From: Rubrobacteraceae bacterium
GTDB taxonomy: Bacteria; Actinomycetota; Rubrobacteria; Rubrobacterales; Rubrobacteraceae
Assembly: GCA_030447045.1 (NCBI GenBank)
Contig: JAUJMB010000001.1
Span: 1-35,343, forward strand
Length of the DNA stretch: 35,343 bases
Direction of reading: 5' to 3'
Made by a program: the position numbers and the translations under genes
Notes under the pieces: model-generated
Seen by the model: only the letters and a program-made list of their open reading frames with translations
What the model was told of the DNA's origin: nothing
Databases searched by the model: none
Shown here: positions 8,231 to 15,891 of the stretch, one piece after another
Numbering within the stretch: the first letter of the stretch is position 1
Layout: each line of letters starts with the position of its first letter

Positions 8231-8713
8231 GTGGACCACGTGGATCTCCGGCGGCGACGAGAAGACCACGCCCGCCGGAAGCCCGCAGCCTCCGGTCGAA
8301 GCGTCGCGCGGGACCCGCTCTTCCTGCTGATAGGCGGTTTTGCCTCGGGTTCCCTCGCCTCGTTCTTCCTCTCTGCATTCGTGGGATACGATGGCCCCGC
8401 TGCTTTCCTCTTTGTGGCCGCGTTCTCGCTGCTCGTCCTGCTCGTGTACGCGGGCTGGCGTCCCTCGGGAAGGGGCGCCGAGAGGGCGCCTTCGGGGCCG
8501 GGCCTGGAGAAGCAGCTCCTAATGGCGATCCAGGACGCGGGCGGCGGTATAACGCCCGTCGAGGCGGCGCTCGAGACCTCTCTGACGGTGGACGAGGCGG
8601 AGGAGATACTGACCCGCTTCGCCGACCGCGGACACCTCGTGGTCCACAGCCGCGACGGCGCCCTCCTCTACGCGCTCCCGGGCCGCCGCGCGCCGGAGAC
8701 CCGGACGCTCTAG
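8231..8713 (+). CDS. membrane protein with C-terminal winged-helix-like domain
   Basis: This protein has about 160 residues and no recognised family. It begins with a basic N-terminus (RRRREDHARRKP), then two membrane helices (DPLFLLIGGFASGSLASFF and AAFLFVAAFSLLVLLVYAGW). A cytoplasmic domain follows (EKQLLMAIQDAGGGITPVEAALETSLTVDEAEEILTRFADRGHLVV). That domain has the helix-helix-strand pattern of a small winged helix seen in actinobacterial SHOCT/DUF-type proteins. I chose GTG 8231, 4 bases after AGGAGG, over the upstream ATG 8189. Its TAG overlaps that of the convergent LtnD-like gene within a CTAG palindrome. Confidence 0.6.
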   Translation: MDHVDLRRRREDHARRKPAASGRSVARDPLFLLIGGFASGSLASFFLSAFVGYDGPAAFLFVAAFSLLVLLVYAGWRPSGRGAERAPSGPGLEKQLLMAIQDAGGGITPVEAALETSLTVDEAEEILTRFADRGHLVVHSRDGALLYALPGRRAPETRTL

Positions 8714-9603
8714 GTCTCCCGCGGGGGTCCCATCCCCTCCTCGAAGACGCGCAGGATGCCGGAGTCGTCCTCGCCGCCGAAGCCGAGGGAGGAGCCCTTC
8801 TCGTAGAGCCCGTGCGCCACGTCGGAGAGCGGGGTGGCGAAGCCACGCTCCCCGGCCGCCCGGCGGACGAGGCCCATGTCCTTGACGAAGATGTCCATGG
8901 CGCTTTTGGCCGGGAGGAACCGGCGGTCGAGCATCCGCCTCCCCCGGTCTTCGAGCATAAACGAGCCGGCCGCGCCGTGCCGGATCGTCTCGTACACGGA
9001 CTCGGGGTCGAGGCCCAGGGCCCCGGCGTAGGCGAGCGCCTCCCCCGCCGCGGCGATGTGGACGCCGCACAGGAGCTGGTTGACGAGCTTCACGGCCTGG
9101 CCGTCCCCGGCCGCCGGCCCGCAGTGGACCACCGTGGAGCCCATGGCCTCGAGCGCGGGCCGGAGCTCCCCGAAGAGATCCTCGGGACCCCCGGCCATGA
9201 TGAGCAGGTCCCCCCGCTGGGCCCGCGCGACGCCCCCGCTCACCGGCGCGTCGAGGAGGCGCAGGTTCCGCTCGGAGAGGCGCCCGTCGAGTTCCCGGAT
9301 GGGCTCGGGCCCGACGGTGCTCATGACGACGACGGCGCCGCCGGGGGCGAGCGCCTCGGCGGCCCCGTTCTGGCCGAAGAGGGCGGCCTCGGTCTGCTCG
9401 GCGTTGACGACCATGAGAAAGAGGGCCTCGGCGTTCTCCGCGGCCTCGCCCGGCGTCGCCGCACCCCTCGCCCCCATCTCCACGAGGGGTCGTGAGTTCT
9501 CCTCGCGCACGTCGAAGACGCCGAGGCCGAAGCCGGCGGAGAGGAGGCATTGGGCCATGGGGGCGCCCATGGCGCCGAGGCCGACGAAGGCAACGTTCCG
9601 CAT
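8710..9603 (-). CDS. L-threonate/3-hydroxyisobutyrate dehydrogenase family (LtnD-like)
   Basis: This 297-residue beta-hydroxyacid dehydrogenase has the NAD-binding GLGAMGAPMA at 8-17, the substrate motif DAPVSGG at 118-124 and catalytic K172 (GDGQAVKLVNQLL). In LtnD the enzyme oxidises a C4 sugar acid such as L-threonate. That assignment is favoured here because the DUF1537 kinase lies directly upstream: the kinase TAG and this ATG are adjacent, with no base between them. It is the last gene of the seven-gene catabolic operon. 3-Hydroxyisobutyrate dehydrogenase or tartronate-semialdehyde reductase are alternatives. Confidence 0.82.
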   Translation of the reverse strand: MRNVAFVGLGAMGAPMAQCLLSAGFGLGVFDVREENSRPLVEMGARGAATPGEAAENAEALFLMVVNAEQTEAALFGQNGAAEALAPGGAVVVMSTVGPEPIRELDGRLSERNLRLLDAPVSGGVARAQRGDLLIMAGGPEDLFGELRPALEAMGSTVVHCGPAAGDGQAVKLVNQLLCGVHIAAAGEALAYAGALGLDPESVYETIRHGAAGSFMLEDRGRRMLDRRFLPAKSAMDIFVKDMGLVRRAAGERGFATPLSDVAHGLYEKGSSLGFGGEDDSGILRVFEEGMGPPRET

Positions 9604-11019
9604 CTAGTCTCCCCTCAGGATCTGGATAACCCTCGCCAGCGAGTCCGGCCCGCCGACGTTGCCGGCGAAGATGACGTAGGGCAGGCCAGGGAAGGCGCTC
9701 TCCTCCGGCAGGACCCAGACGGAGACGATCCCCGGCAACATCTGGCCCGCCACCTCGGCCCGCCTGACCCCGAGACCGCGCGTCCCGACGTCGCTGGAGG
9801 TTATGCCGCCCTTGGCGACCACGAACGCCAGCGGCGCCCCCTCGTCCACCCGCCGCATCACCTCCACCAACGCGTCGGAGACGGCCTGGCCTACCTCGAA
9901 CCCGGTTCGGCCCGTACCTCCGCCCACGACCTCCCTGCTCGTGTAGACGACGACCTCGGAGTCGGCCAGGCCTGCGTTCACCTCGGCGGCCACCCGCCGA
10001 AGCTCGTCCTCGCGTTCCGGGTCCTCCAGCAGCCGCGGCACGGAGAGCTCGACGGGGCGCACGCCATCCAGCCTCAACGCCTCCCCCAGTTGCCTCGTCG
10101 TCAGCGCGACGTGCGACCCGACGAGCACGAGGCCGTGCCCCCGGCGCGGGCGCCGCCGGTAGAGTTCCTCATAGCCCAACGGCCCCTTCTCGGGGATGCC
10201 GCCCCGCACCCTGACGAAGGAGGGGCCCGTGCGGTAGAGGAACCTCTTGCCGTCCCCCTCCGCGTCGAGCAGGCCAAGCACGAGGACCTCGAGGTCGGCG
10301 TAGGAGGCCGCGTTCGCGACGACGGGAAGGCCGCCTTCTACGCCGCGCAGGATCTCGGCGACGCGGGCAGGTCCACCCTCCCTGATATCCCGGAGGCCCA
10401 CGCTCACGACCTCCGAGGCGGGGACGCGCCCCGCGGTCTTCTCCTCGACCCAGAGGCCCAAGTCCGAGGCGGCGTATCCGAAGCTGGCGTCGCGGGCGAA
10501 CTCCGTCTCCCCGGCGGGGACCAGGCGTTCGCCCTGACGGACCCAGTGGGTATCGTCCGCGGTCAGGCGCCCGGCTTCGAGGTAGCAGGGGCAGAGGATC
10601 ACGCCGTCGATGTTCCCGCCGAGCCCCTCCGCGAGCGCGTCCGTCTCGGCCGGGAAGTGGCCGCGCAGGGTCGAGTCGCCGCGGCTCGTCACCACGAAGT
10701 CCGTCCCGGTCCTCTCCGCCGCGGCTGAGAGGTTGGAGGCGATCTCGCGGTTCATGGCGGCGGCCTCGTCTTCCGGGAGGCTGCGGGAGTTGGTGAGGAC
10801 GTAGAACGTGGGCGAGGGCTGCTCCAGCGCCCAGCGGAGGTCTTCGACCGACCACGTCGTCAGGACGGGGACGCCGTGGACCGTCTGGGTGCCGGTCGGG
10901 TCGTCGTCGAGGACCGCGACCCGGCGCCCCCCGGCCTCCACGCGGCGCCGGATCTCCTCCAGGGCGCCGGGGACCTTCGACTCCGGCGGCTGCGACGAGA
11001 GGTAGCTGCGCGCGTCCAC
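9604..11019 (-). CDS. four-carbon acid sugar kinase family protein (DUF1537, OtnK-like)
   Basis: This 471-residue kinase has both DUF1537 halves. The N-terminal substrate domain starts LDDDPTGTQTVHG (38-50), and the C-terminal nucleotide-binding domain carries VAKGGITSSDV and the late FAGNVGG. Characterised members phosphorylate 3-oxo-tetronates or related C4 acids (OtnK, DtnK). The DDDPTGTQT signature marks a subgroup with less certain substrates. The GTG start lies after GGGAGGGG, 9 bases from the dehydratase stop. Pairing with an LtnD-like dehydrogenase is the classical context, but the isomerase OtnI and aldolase OtnC are absent here. Confidence 0.85.
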   Translation of the reverse strand: MDARSYLSSQPPESKVPGALEEIRRRVEAGGRRVAVLDDDPTGTQTVHGVPVLTTWSVEDLRWALEQPSPTFYVLTNSRSLPEDEAAAMNREIASNLSAAAERTGTDFVVTSRGDSTLRGHFPAETDALAEGLGGNIDGVILCPCYLEAGRLTADDTHWVRQGERLVPAGETEFARDASFGYAASDLGLWVEEKTAGRVPASEVVSVGLRDIREGGPARVAEILRGVEGGLPVVANAASYADLEVLVLGLLDAEGDGKRFLYRTGPSFVRVRGGIPEKGPLGYEELYRRRPRRGHGLVLVGSHVALTTRQLGEALRLDGVRPVELSVPRLLEDPEREDELRRVAAEVNAGLADSEVVVYTSREVVGGGTGRTGFEVGQAVSDALVEVMRRVDEGAPLAFVVAKGGITSSDVGTRGLGVRRAEVAGQMLPGIVSVWVLPEESAFPGLPYVIFAGNVGGPDSLARVIQILRGD

Positions 11020-11028
11020 GGCCCCTCC

Positions 11029-12828
11029 CTAGTGGTTGTGGCGCGGCGTCTCGGAGGCCACGCCCCTGTACTTGATGGCCATCTCGAGGACGCCCCCGCC
11101 GTCGAGCTGTCCGACGTGGTCGCGGTAGAGCTCCTGCCAGGGCGTGCGGCTCTCGGGCACGGGCGGGATGCCCTCCTCGCGCCTGCGGCGCCCTATCTCC
11201 TCCTCGGGCACGAGCGCGTCGCAGCGCCCGGCGTTAAGGTCTATGCGGATCTTGTCGCCGGTCCGGAGCCAGGAGAGGCCGCCCCCCGCCGCGCTCTCGG
11301 GGGCGGCGTTCAGGATGGAGGGGCTGTCCGAGGTGCCCGACTGCCGGCCGTCGCCGATGGTCGGCAGGGTGTTCACGCCCCGCTTCAGGAGGTAGTCCGG
11401 CGGCTGCATGTTGACGACCTCGGCCGACCCGGGCCACCCGAGGGGGCCCGCGCCCCGGATGACGAGGATGGTATTCTCGTCGATGCCAAGGTCGGGGTCG
11501 TTGATGCGGTGGTGGTAGTCGTCGGAGCCGTCGAAGACCACAGCCCTGCCCACAAAGACACCCTCGCCTTCGGGGTCGGCGAAGTACCGTCGGCGGAACT
11601 CCTCGGAGATCACGCTCGTCTTGATAATTGCGAAGTCGAAGAGGTTCCCGGAGAGCACCCTGAAGCCCGCCCGCTCCTGCAGAGGCTTGTCGTGCGCGGC
11701 GATCATCTCCCGGTCCCCGCTCTCACGCCCGGCCACGTTCTCGGCCAGCGTCCGCCCCGTAACGGTCGGCACCCCGCCTTCGACCTTCCCGGCCCGGAGC
11801 AGCTCGGTTACCACCGCGGGCACGCCCCCGGCCCTGTGGAAGCGCTCGCCGAGGTACTTCCCGGCCGGCTGCATGTTGACGAGCAGCGGCACCTCGTACC
11901 CCAGGTTCCAGTCCTCGGGCGCGAGCTCGGCCCCGGCGTGGCGGGCCATCGCCACGATGTGCGGCTGGGCGTTGGTGGACCCGCCGATGGCCGTCACGGC
12001 CACGATGGCGTTGAGGAACGCCTGCCGCGTCAGGATCTTTGACGGCCGCAGGTCCTCGTGGGCCATCTCGACGGCGCGGCGCCCCGTCTCGTAGGCCATC
12101 TGCCCCCGCTCGCGGTAGGGTGCCGGGATGGCCGCGTTCCCCGGCAGCGACATCCCGAGCACCTCGGCCACCGCGTTCATCGTGGAGGCCGTCCCCATGG
12201 TGTTGCAGTGACCCGCGGACGGCGCCGAGGCGAGCGCGGTCTCGTAGAACTCTTCCTCGTCTATCTCACCTGCGGCCAGGCGGCGCCGGCTCTTCCAGAT
12301 CGCCATCCCCGACCCGACAAGCTCCCCCTCGAACCAGCCGTCGAGCATCGGGCCGCCGGAGAGCACGATCGCGGGTATGTCCACCGTGGAGGCCGCCATG
12401 ATGGCCGCCGGCGTCGTCTTGTCGCATCCGGTCGTCATCACGACGGCGTCTATCGGGTACCCGTAGAGCGTCTCCACGAGGCCCAGGTAGGAGAGGTTCC
12501 GGTCGAGTGCGGCGGTCGGGCGGCGGCAATTCTCGAAGACCGGGTGGACGGGGAACTCCATCGGGATGCCGCCGGCGTCCCTGATGCCCTCCTTCACGCG
12601 CACGGCCAGATCCAAATGGTGCCGGTTGCACGGCACGAGGTCGCTCCCCGTCTGGGAGATACCTATTATCGGCCGGCCGGAGCGCAACTCGTCCGGTGTG
12701 ATCCCGTAGTTCATGTACCGCTCCAGGTACAGCGCGGTCTGGTCCATCCGGTCAGACCCCTCGAACCAGTCCCGCGACCGGAACCTACGCCCGCCCCCGG
12801 CGCCTTCTACCACAACACCGTCTACCAC
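11029..12828 (-). CDS. IlvD/Edd-family sugar-acid dehydratase
   Basis: This protein of about 599 residues resembles L-arabinonate/D-xylonate dehydratases. These use a [2Fe-2S] cluster and Mg to turn an aldonic acid into a 2-keto-3-deoxy acid. The three cluster cysteines are present: C67 (VPCNRHH), C135 (TGCDKTTPA) and C208 (GHCNTMGTA). FRSRDWF near the N-terminus and SGTSDSPSILN near the C-terminus are also typical. It is less likely to be IlvD, as no isoleucine/valine genes are near. The GTG start has no clear ribosome site; family length supports it to within about 15 residues. It is the central enzyme of the catabolic operon. Confidence 0.88.
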   Translation of the reverse strand: MVDGVVVEGAGGGRRFRSRDWFEGSDRMDQTALYLERYMNYGITPDELRSGRPIIGISQTGSDLVPCNRHHLDLAVRVKEGIRDAGGIPMEFPVHPVFENCRRPTAALDRNLSYLGLVETLYGYPIDAVVMTTGCDKTTPAAIMAASTVDIPAIVLSGGPMLDGWFEGELVGSGMAIWKSRRRLAAGEIDEEEFYETALASAPSAGHCNTMGTASTMNAVAEVLGMSLPGNAAIPAPYRERGQMAYETGRRAVEMAHEDLRPSKILTRQAFLNAIVAVTAIGGSTNAQPHIVAMARHAGAELAPEDWNLGYEVPLLVNMQPAGKYLGERFHRAGGVPAVVTELLRAGKVEGGVPTVTGRTLAENVAGRESGDREMIAAHDKPLQERAGFRVLSGNLFDFAIIKTSVISEEFRRRYFADPEGEGVFVGRAVVFDGSDDYHHRINDPDLGIDENTILVIRGAGPLGWPGSAEVVNMQPPDYLLKRGVNTLPTIGDGRQSGTSDSPSILNAAPESAAGGGLSWLRTGDKIRIDLNAGRCDALVPEEEIGRRRREEGIPPVPESRTPWQELYRDHVGQLDGGGVLEMAIKYRGVASETPRHNH

Positions 12829-12887
12829 GACGGCCCCCGGCCCAACAGACAGGCCCTGCCGCGCCGGCTTCGTCCCCGTCCCATCCG

Positions 12888-13649
12888 CTACTCCTCGCCG
12901 CGCATGGGCGGCGTGGCGGTCGAGGTCTTGCCTAAGGCCTGGATCATCGTCGGCACCATCGTGAGCTCGGGGACGTAGGCGCGCGGCGGGAGCGTGGCGA
13001 GGAAGAGGCAGGCCTGCGCGACGTCCTCGGCCTTCAGGCTCGCGTCCCTGACCTCCCTGGGGGGAGGTTCGGGGCGGTTGTCGAGGATGGGGGTGTCCAC
13101 GATGCCGGGCAGGATGGCGGTGAAGCGGACGCCGTTCTGGTGCTCCTCGAAGCCGGCGGCGTGGGCGAGCTCCGTCATGCCGGCCTTGGAGGCCTGGTAG
13201 GCGGGCCCCGAGGCGTCGGGCCAGGAGCCGGAGACGCTGCTGACGAGGACGGCGAGCCCCTGGGAGGCGCGCAGGTAGGGCAGGGCGGCGCGGACGGCGT
13301 AGAACGCGCCGGAGAGGTTTACGGAGATCATGGCGTCCCAGCTCTCGCCCGTGAGCTGCTCCAGGCGCCGGTCCGGAAAGTTCATCCCCGCGGCGACGAC
13401 GAGCACGTCTATGCCGTCGGCCTCGCCTATCCCTTCGAGGGTACTCCGCACGGCGGCCTCGTCGGAGATATCGAGCTCGTGGGCGGTGACGGCGCGGCCC
13501 CCGGCGCCCTCCTCGATGGCGCCTTTGCGCCTGGCGGCGGCGTGGACCGTGGCCCCGGAGTCGGCGAAGAGGTTGGCGGTGGCGAGGCCGATGCCGCTGC
13601 TGGCCCCGATCACGACCGCCGTCTTTCCCGAGAGCGTGCCGTTCTGCAT
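12888..13649 (-). CDS. SDR-family oxidoreductase
   Basis: This 253-residue SDR has IGASSGIG at 14-21 and catalytic S138, Y151 and K155 (GPAYQASKAG). The usual NNAG is replaced by VVAAG (84-88). AAAR after strand 2 suggests NADP(H). The C-terminal RAYVPELTMVPTMIQALG, without the usual DGG ending, resembles the YdfG/clavulanate-dehydrogenase-like group acting on hydroxyacids and semialdehydes. Its ATG immediately follows the TAG of the polyol dehydrogenase (TAGATG junction), so translation is coupled. The exact substrate is unknown. Confidence 0.85.
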   Translation of the reverse strand: MQNGTLSGKTAVVIGASSGIGLATANLFADSGATVHAAARRKGAIEEGAGGRAVTAHELDISDEAAVRSTLEGIGEADGIDVLVVAAGMNFPDRRLEQLTGESWDAMISVNLSGAFYAVRAALPYLRASQGLAVLVSSVSGSWPDASGPAYQASKAGMTELAHAAGFEEHQNGVRFTAILPGIVDTPILDNRPEPPPREVRDASLKAEDVAQACLFLATLPPRAYVPELTMVPTMIQALGKTSTATPPMRGEE

Positions 13650-14678
13650 CTAGGCCCCCGATCCCGAGAGGAACACCTTTATCTGCGCCGATGGGCCCCT
13701 GACGAGGTCCGCGAAGGCCTCAGGCCCCTCCTCGAGCGCCAGCACCGGCGGCAGCTCCCCGATGCCGGCCCTCCCCTCCACGAGCCACGAGAGGGCCTGC
13801 TCGAAGTCTTCTGCGGTGTAGGCGTAGGAGCCCTGCAGGTCGATCTGGCCGCGCACAACGCCGTGAAACCCGAGGGTCGAGTCGTCGTCGTGCAGCCCTA
13901 TAAACACGGCCCTCCCGCCGGGCCGCAGGAGGTCAATGGCGGCCCGCCGCGTCACCTCGGCCCCGACGGCGTCTATGACGAGGTCGGCCCCGAGCCCCCC
14001 GGTGGAGCCTTCGAGGGCCCGCCCGGCCTCCTCGGCCGAGGCGTGGGCGCCCGTCGCCCCGAGCGCGAGCGCCTGCCCGCGGCGCCCCTCGTGGGGCTCG
14101 ACGGCGTGGACCGTCGGGATGCCGTCGAGGACGGCGGCCTGGAGGCACATCAGGCCGATGGTGCCGGCCCCGATCACCACCGCGTGCTCGACCGGGTGGC
14201 CGCCCGCCGTGCCGAGCCTCGCCGCGTGTACCCCGTTGGCGAGCGGCTCGGCTAAAGCGCCCGTCCGGGCGTCCACGCCCTCGGGAAGCGGGTAGACGTT
14301 GGCGGCCGGGGCCAGCGTGTACTCGGCGAAGCCGCCGGGCGAGTGGATGCCCACGAGCGTCCGGTTCGGGCAGAGGTTCGTGAGCCCAGTTCGGCAGAGC
14401 CTGCAGCTCCCGTCCGAGGAGAGGGGGTTGACCGCCACCGTCAGGCCGAGGAGGCCCTCGTCCGCCCCGTCCCCGACCTCCGTGACGGTGCCGGCGAACT
14501 CGTGGCCCATCACCAGCGGCGGGGTCCGGTTGCCCATCTTGCCGAGGTAGCCCTCTATCTCCGAGCCGCAGATGCCGGTGGCCTCCGGGCGGACTACTAC
14601 CTGCCCCGGCCCGACCTCGGGGGGCTCCACCTCCTCAATGGACATCCGTTCCGGGCCGTGCCAGACGATCCCTCTCAT
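13650..14678 (-). CDS. zinc-dependent alcohol/polyol dehydrogenase (MDR family)
   Basis: This 342-residue medium-chain dehydrogenase has catalytic zinc ligands C37 (GICGSE) and H59-E60 (GHEFAG). The Rossmann motif is VVIGAGTIGLM, and VEPHEGRR has the acidic NAD-selecting residue. It resembles sorbitol, galactitol-phosphate and threonine dehydrogenases. The structural zinc lobe has only three cysteines (C92, C95, C103); the position of the first is D89, so that site may be altered. It lies 65 bases after the cyclase-family gene and is joined to the following SDR with no gap. The likely role is oxidation of a sugar or polyol. Confidence 0.87.
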   Translation of the reverse strand: MRGIVWHGPERMSIEEVEPPEVGPGQVVVRPEATGICGSEIEGYLGKMGNRTPPLVMGHEFAGTVTEVGDGADEGLLGLTVAVNPLSSDGSCRLCRTGLTNLCPNRTLVGIHSPGGFAEYTLAPAANVYPLPEGVDARTGALAEPLANGVHAARLGTAGGHPVEHAVVIGAGTIGLMCLQAAVLDGIPTVHAVEPHEGRRGQALALGATGAHASAEEAGRALEGSTGGLGADLVIDAVGAEVTRRAAIDLLRPGGRAVFIGLHDDDSTLGFHGVVRGQIDLQGSYAYTAEDFEQALSWLVEGRAGIGELPPVLALEEGPEAFADLVRGPSAQIKVFLSGSGA

Positions 14679-14743
14679 GCTCCCACCTCTCCGTCGCGGG
14701 CCGTGCCCGCAATTATTCTACGTTCGCGGCCCCCGCGCACGCC

Positions 14744-15439
14744 TCAGCGCGGAACGAGCGCCACCGCCCGCACCGGGGAGCCCGAGCCGCCCCCGATCTT
14801 TAGCGGCAGGGCGACGAACAGGCAGAACGGCGGCAGCCGGTTGAGATTGTTCAGGTTCTCGACGACGTAGACCTCGTTGCCGAGCAGCGCGTGGTGCGCC
14901 GGGTTCTCCACCGAGCCGGCCGCGTCCACCGCCAACGTGTCGCACCCGACGAGCGCCGTGCCCCTCCCGACCAGGTACTCCGCGGCCCCGCCAGAGAGAC
15001 CGGGCCAGTCCTCCAAAAAGCGCCGTCCCTCCGGGCCGGTGGCCCAGCGCTCGTCCCAGCCGTAGCGGAAGAGGACGCGGTCCCCGGGCTCTATGGGACC
15101 GTGCTCCCGCTCCCACGACTCGATGCGGTCCACGCCGAGCAGGTCTCCCGCCCCGAGGCCCGTGGCGTCTATGGTGGCGGCGCGGCCGGCGAGTCGTTCT
15201 AACGGGATCTCGTCCGCGCCGTAGTGGGCCGGGCCCTCGGGGACGAAGTGGAGCGGGGCGTCCATGTGGGTGCCGGTGTGCTCGCCCATGGTGAGGCCGC
15301 GGTGGGTCGCCACGTCGCCCAGAGCCTGCGACTCGTAGGAGACGCTCGAGAACCGGGCGTGGGTCGGCCAGGCAGGTATGCCCTCCTCGAGGAGGTGGGA
15401 GAGGTCTATCCAGTCGTATCCGTCGAGCGGCGAGGGCAT
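14744..15439 (-). CDS. cyclase-family metal-dependent hydrolase (KynB/isatin-hydrolase-like)
   Basis: This 231-residue protein of the cyclase (PF04199-type) family has the metal-binding motif HTGTHMDAPLHF (H54, H58, D60, H64) and DLSHLLEEGIPAWP at the start. Known members are N-formylkynurenine formamidase and isatin hydrolase, which hydrolyse amide or ring bonds using Mn or Zn. No tryptophan genes are near, so in this operon it may open a lactone or similar ring. That role is an inference. The ATG is 24 bases after the cupin stop, with a poor ribosome site. Confidence 0.82.
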   Translation of the reverse strand: MPSPLDGYDWIDLSHLLEEGIPAWPTHARFSSVSYESQALGDVATHRGLTMGEHTGTHMDAPLHFVPEGPAHYGADEIPLERLAGRAATIDATGLGAGDLLGVDRIESWEREHGPIEPGDRVLFRYGWDERWATGPEGRRFLEDWPGLSGGAAEYLVGRGTALVGCDTLAVDAAGSVENPAHHALLGNEVYVVENLNNLNRLPPFCLFVALPLKIGGGSGSPVRAVALVPR

Positions 15440-15463
15440 ACTAAGCCCGGGCCGGGACGGGGG

Positions 15464-15793
15464 TCACTTCGCGCTGTAGCGGTCGGGGTCCTGGAAGACG
15501 TCTATGACCGAAGTACCAGCCTCCAGGCGGGCCGAGTGCTCGGCGCCGGCGGGGATATCGTAGGTCTCGCCGGGGCCGTAGGTGTTCGCCTGGCCGTCGA
15601 TGGTGAGGTAGAGGGTCCCGGCCACGACGATGCCCCACTGGGCGCCGTGGGAGTGGGCCGGCACCTCGAACTCTTCTTCGGCGCGGAAAAAGACCGTCTG
15701 GCCGTGGGGGCCGGCGATCATGCGCCCCTCGAGGCCCTCGAAGGGGGTATCGACCTGGGGGAGGCCCTGGATCCAATCCGCGTAAGGGTTCAT
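15464..15793 (-). CDS. cupin-domain protein
   Basis: This 109-residue single-domain cupin has motif 1 AHSHGAQWGIVVAG (H47, H49, with Q52 in place of the common Glu) and motif 2 GETYDIPAGAEHSA (H86), giving a likely three-His metal site. The longer frame upstream is rejected because ATG 15793 follows AAAGGAG closely. It is first in the seven-gene operon, just downstream of a TATAAT -10. Small cupins in such operons serve as isomerases, epimerases, dioxygenases or ligand sensors. The sequence does not decide between them. Confidence 0.78.
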   Translation of the reverse strand: MNPYADWIQGLPQVDTPFEGLEGRMIAGPHGQTVFFRAEEEFEVPAHSHGAQWGIVVAGTLYLTIDGQANTYGPGETYDIPAGAEHSARLEAGTSVIDVFQDPDRYSAK

Positions 15794-15823
15794 CGGTGCT
15801 CCTTTCCCGGGAGATCGCGTCGT

Positions 15824-15875
15824 TTGCGCCGCCGGCGCGGGCGTCATTATACTGGCCGCTCACGCCGTCTCGGAA
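15824..15875. promoter_or_regulatory. bidirectional promoter with overlapping -10 elements
   Basis: The plus strand has TTGCGC (15824-15829), an 18-bp spacer and TATACT (15848-15853) ahead of the SDR at 15892. The minus strand has a perfect TATAAT at 15851-15846 ahead of the cupin operon, with TTCCGA 18 bp upstream as a weak -35. The two -10 hexamers share four base pairs, so the two directions would compete for polymerase. Confidence 0.5.
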
Positions 15876-15891
15876 AACCAATGGAGGTGTC

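Noticed and set aside
7321..9495. long open plus-strand frame of over 700 codons
   Set aside because: It runs antisense to the SDR and LtnD-like genes and has arginine/glycine-rich composition typical of shadow frames in GC-rich DNA.
15796..15891. upstream start of the SDR at 15892
   Set aside because: The extra 32 residues cover the promoter region and do not resemble any SDR N-terminus; GGAGG precedes ATG 15892.
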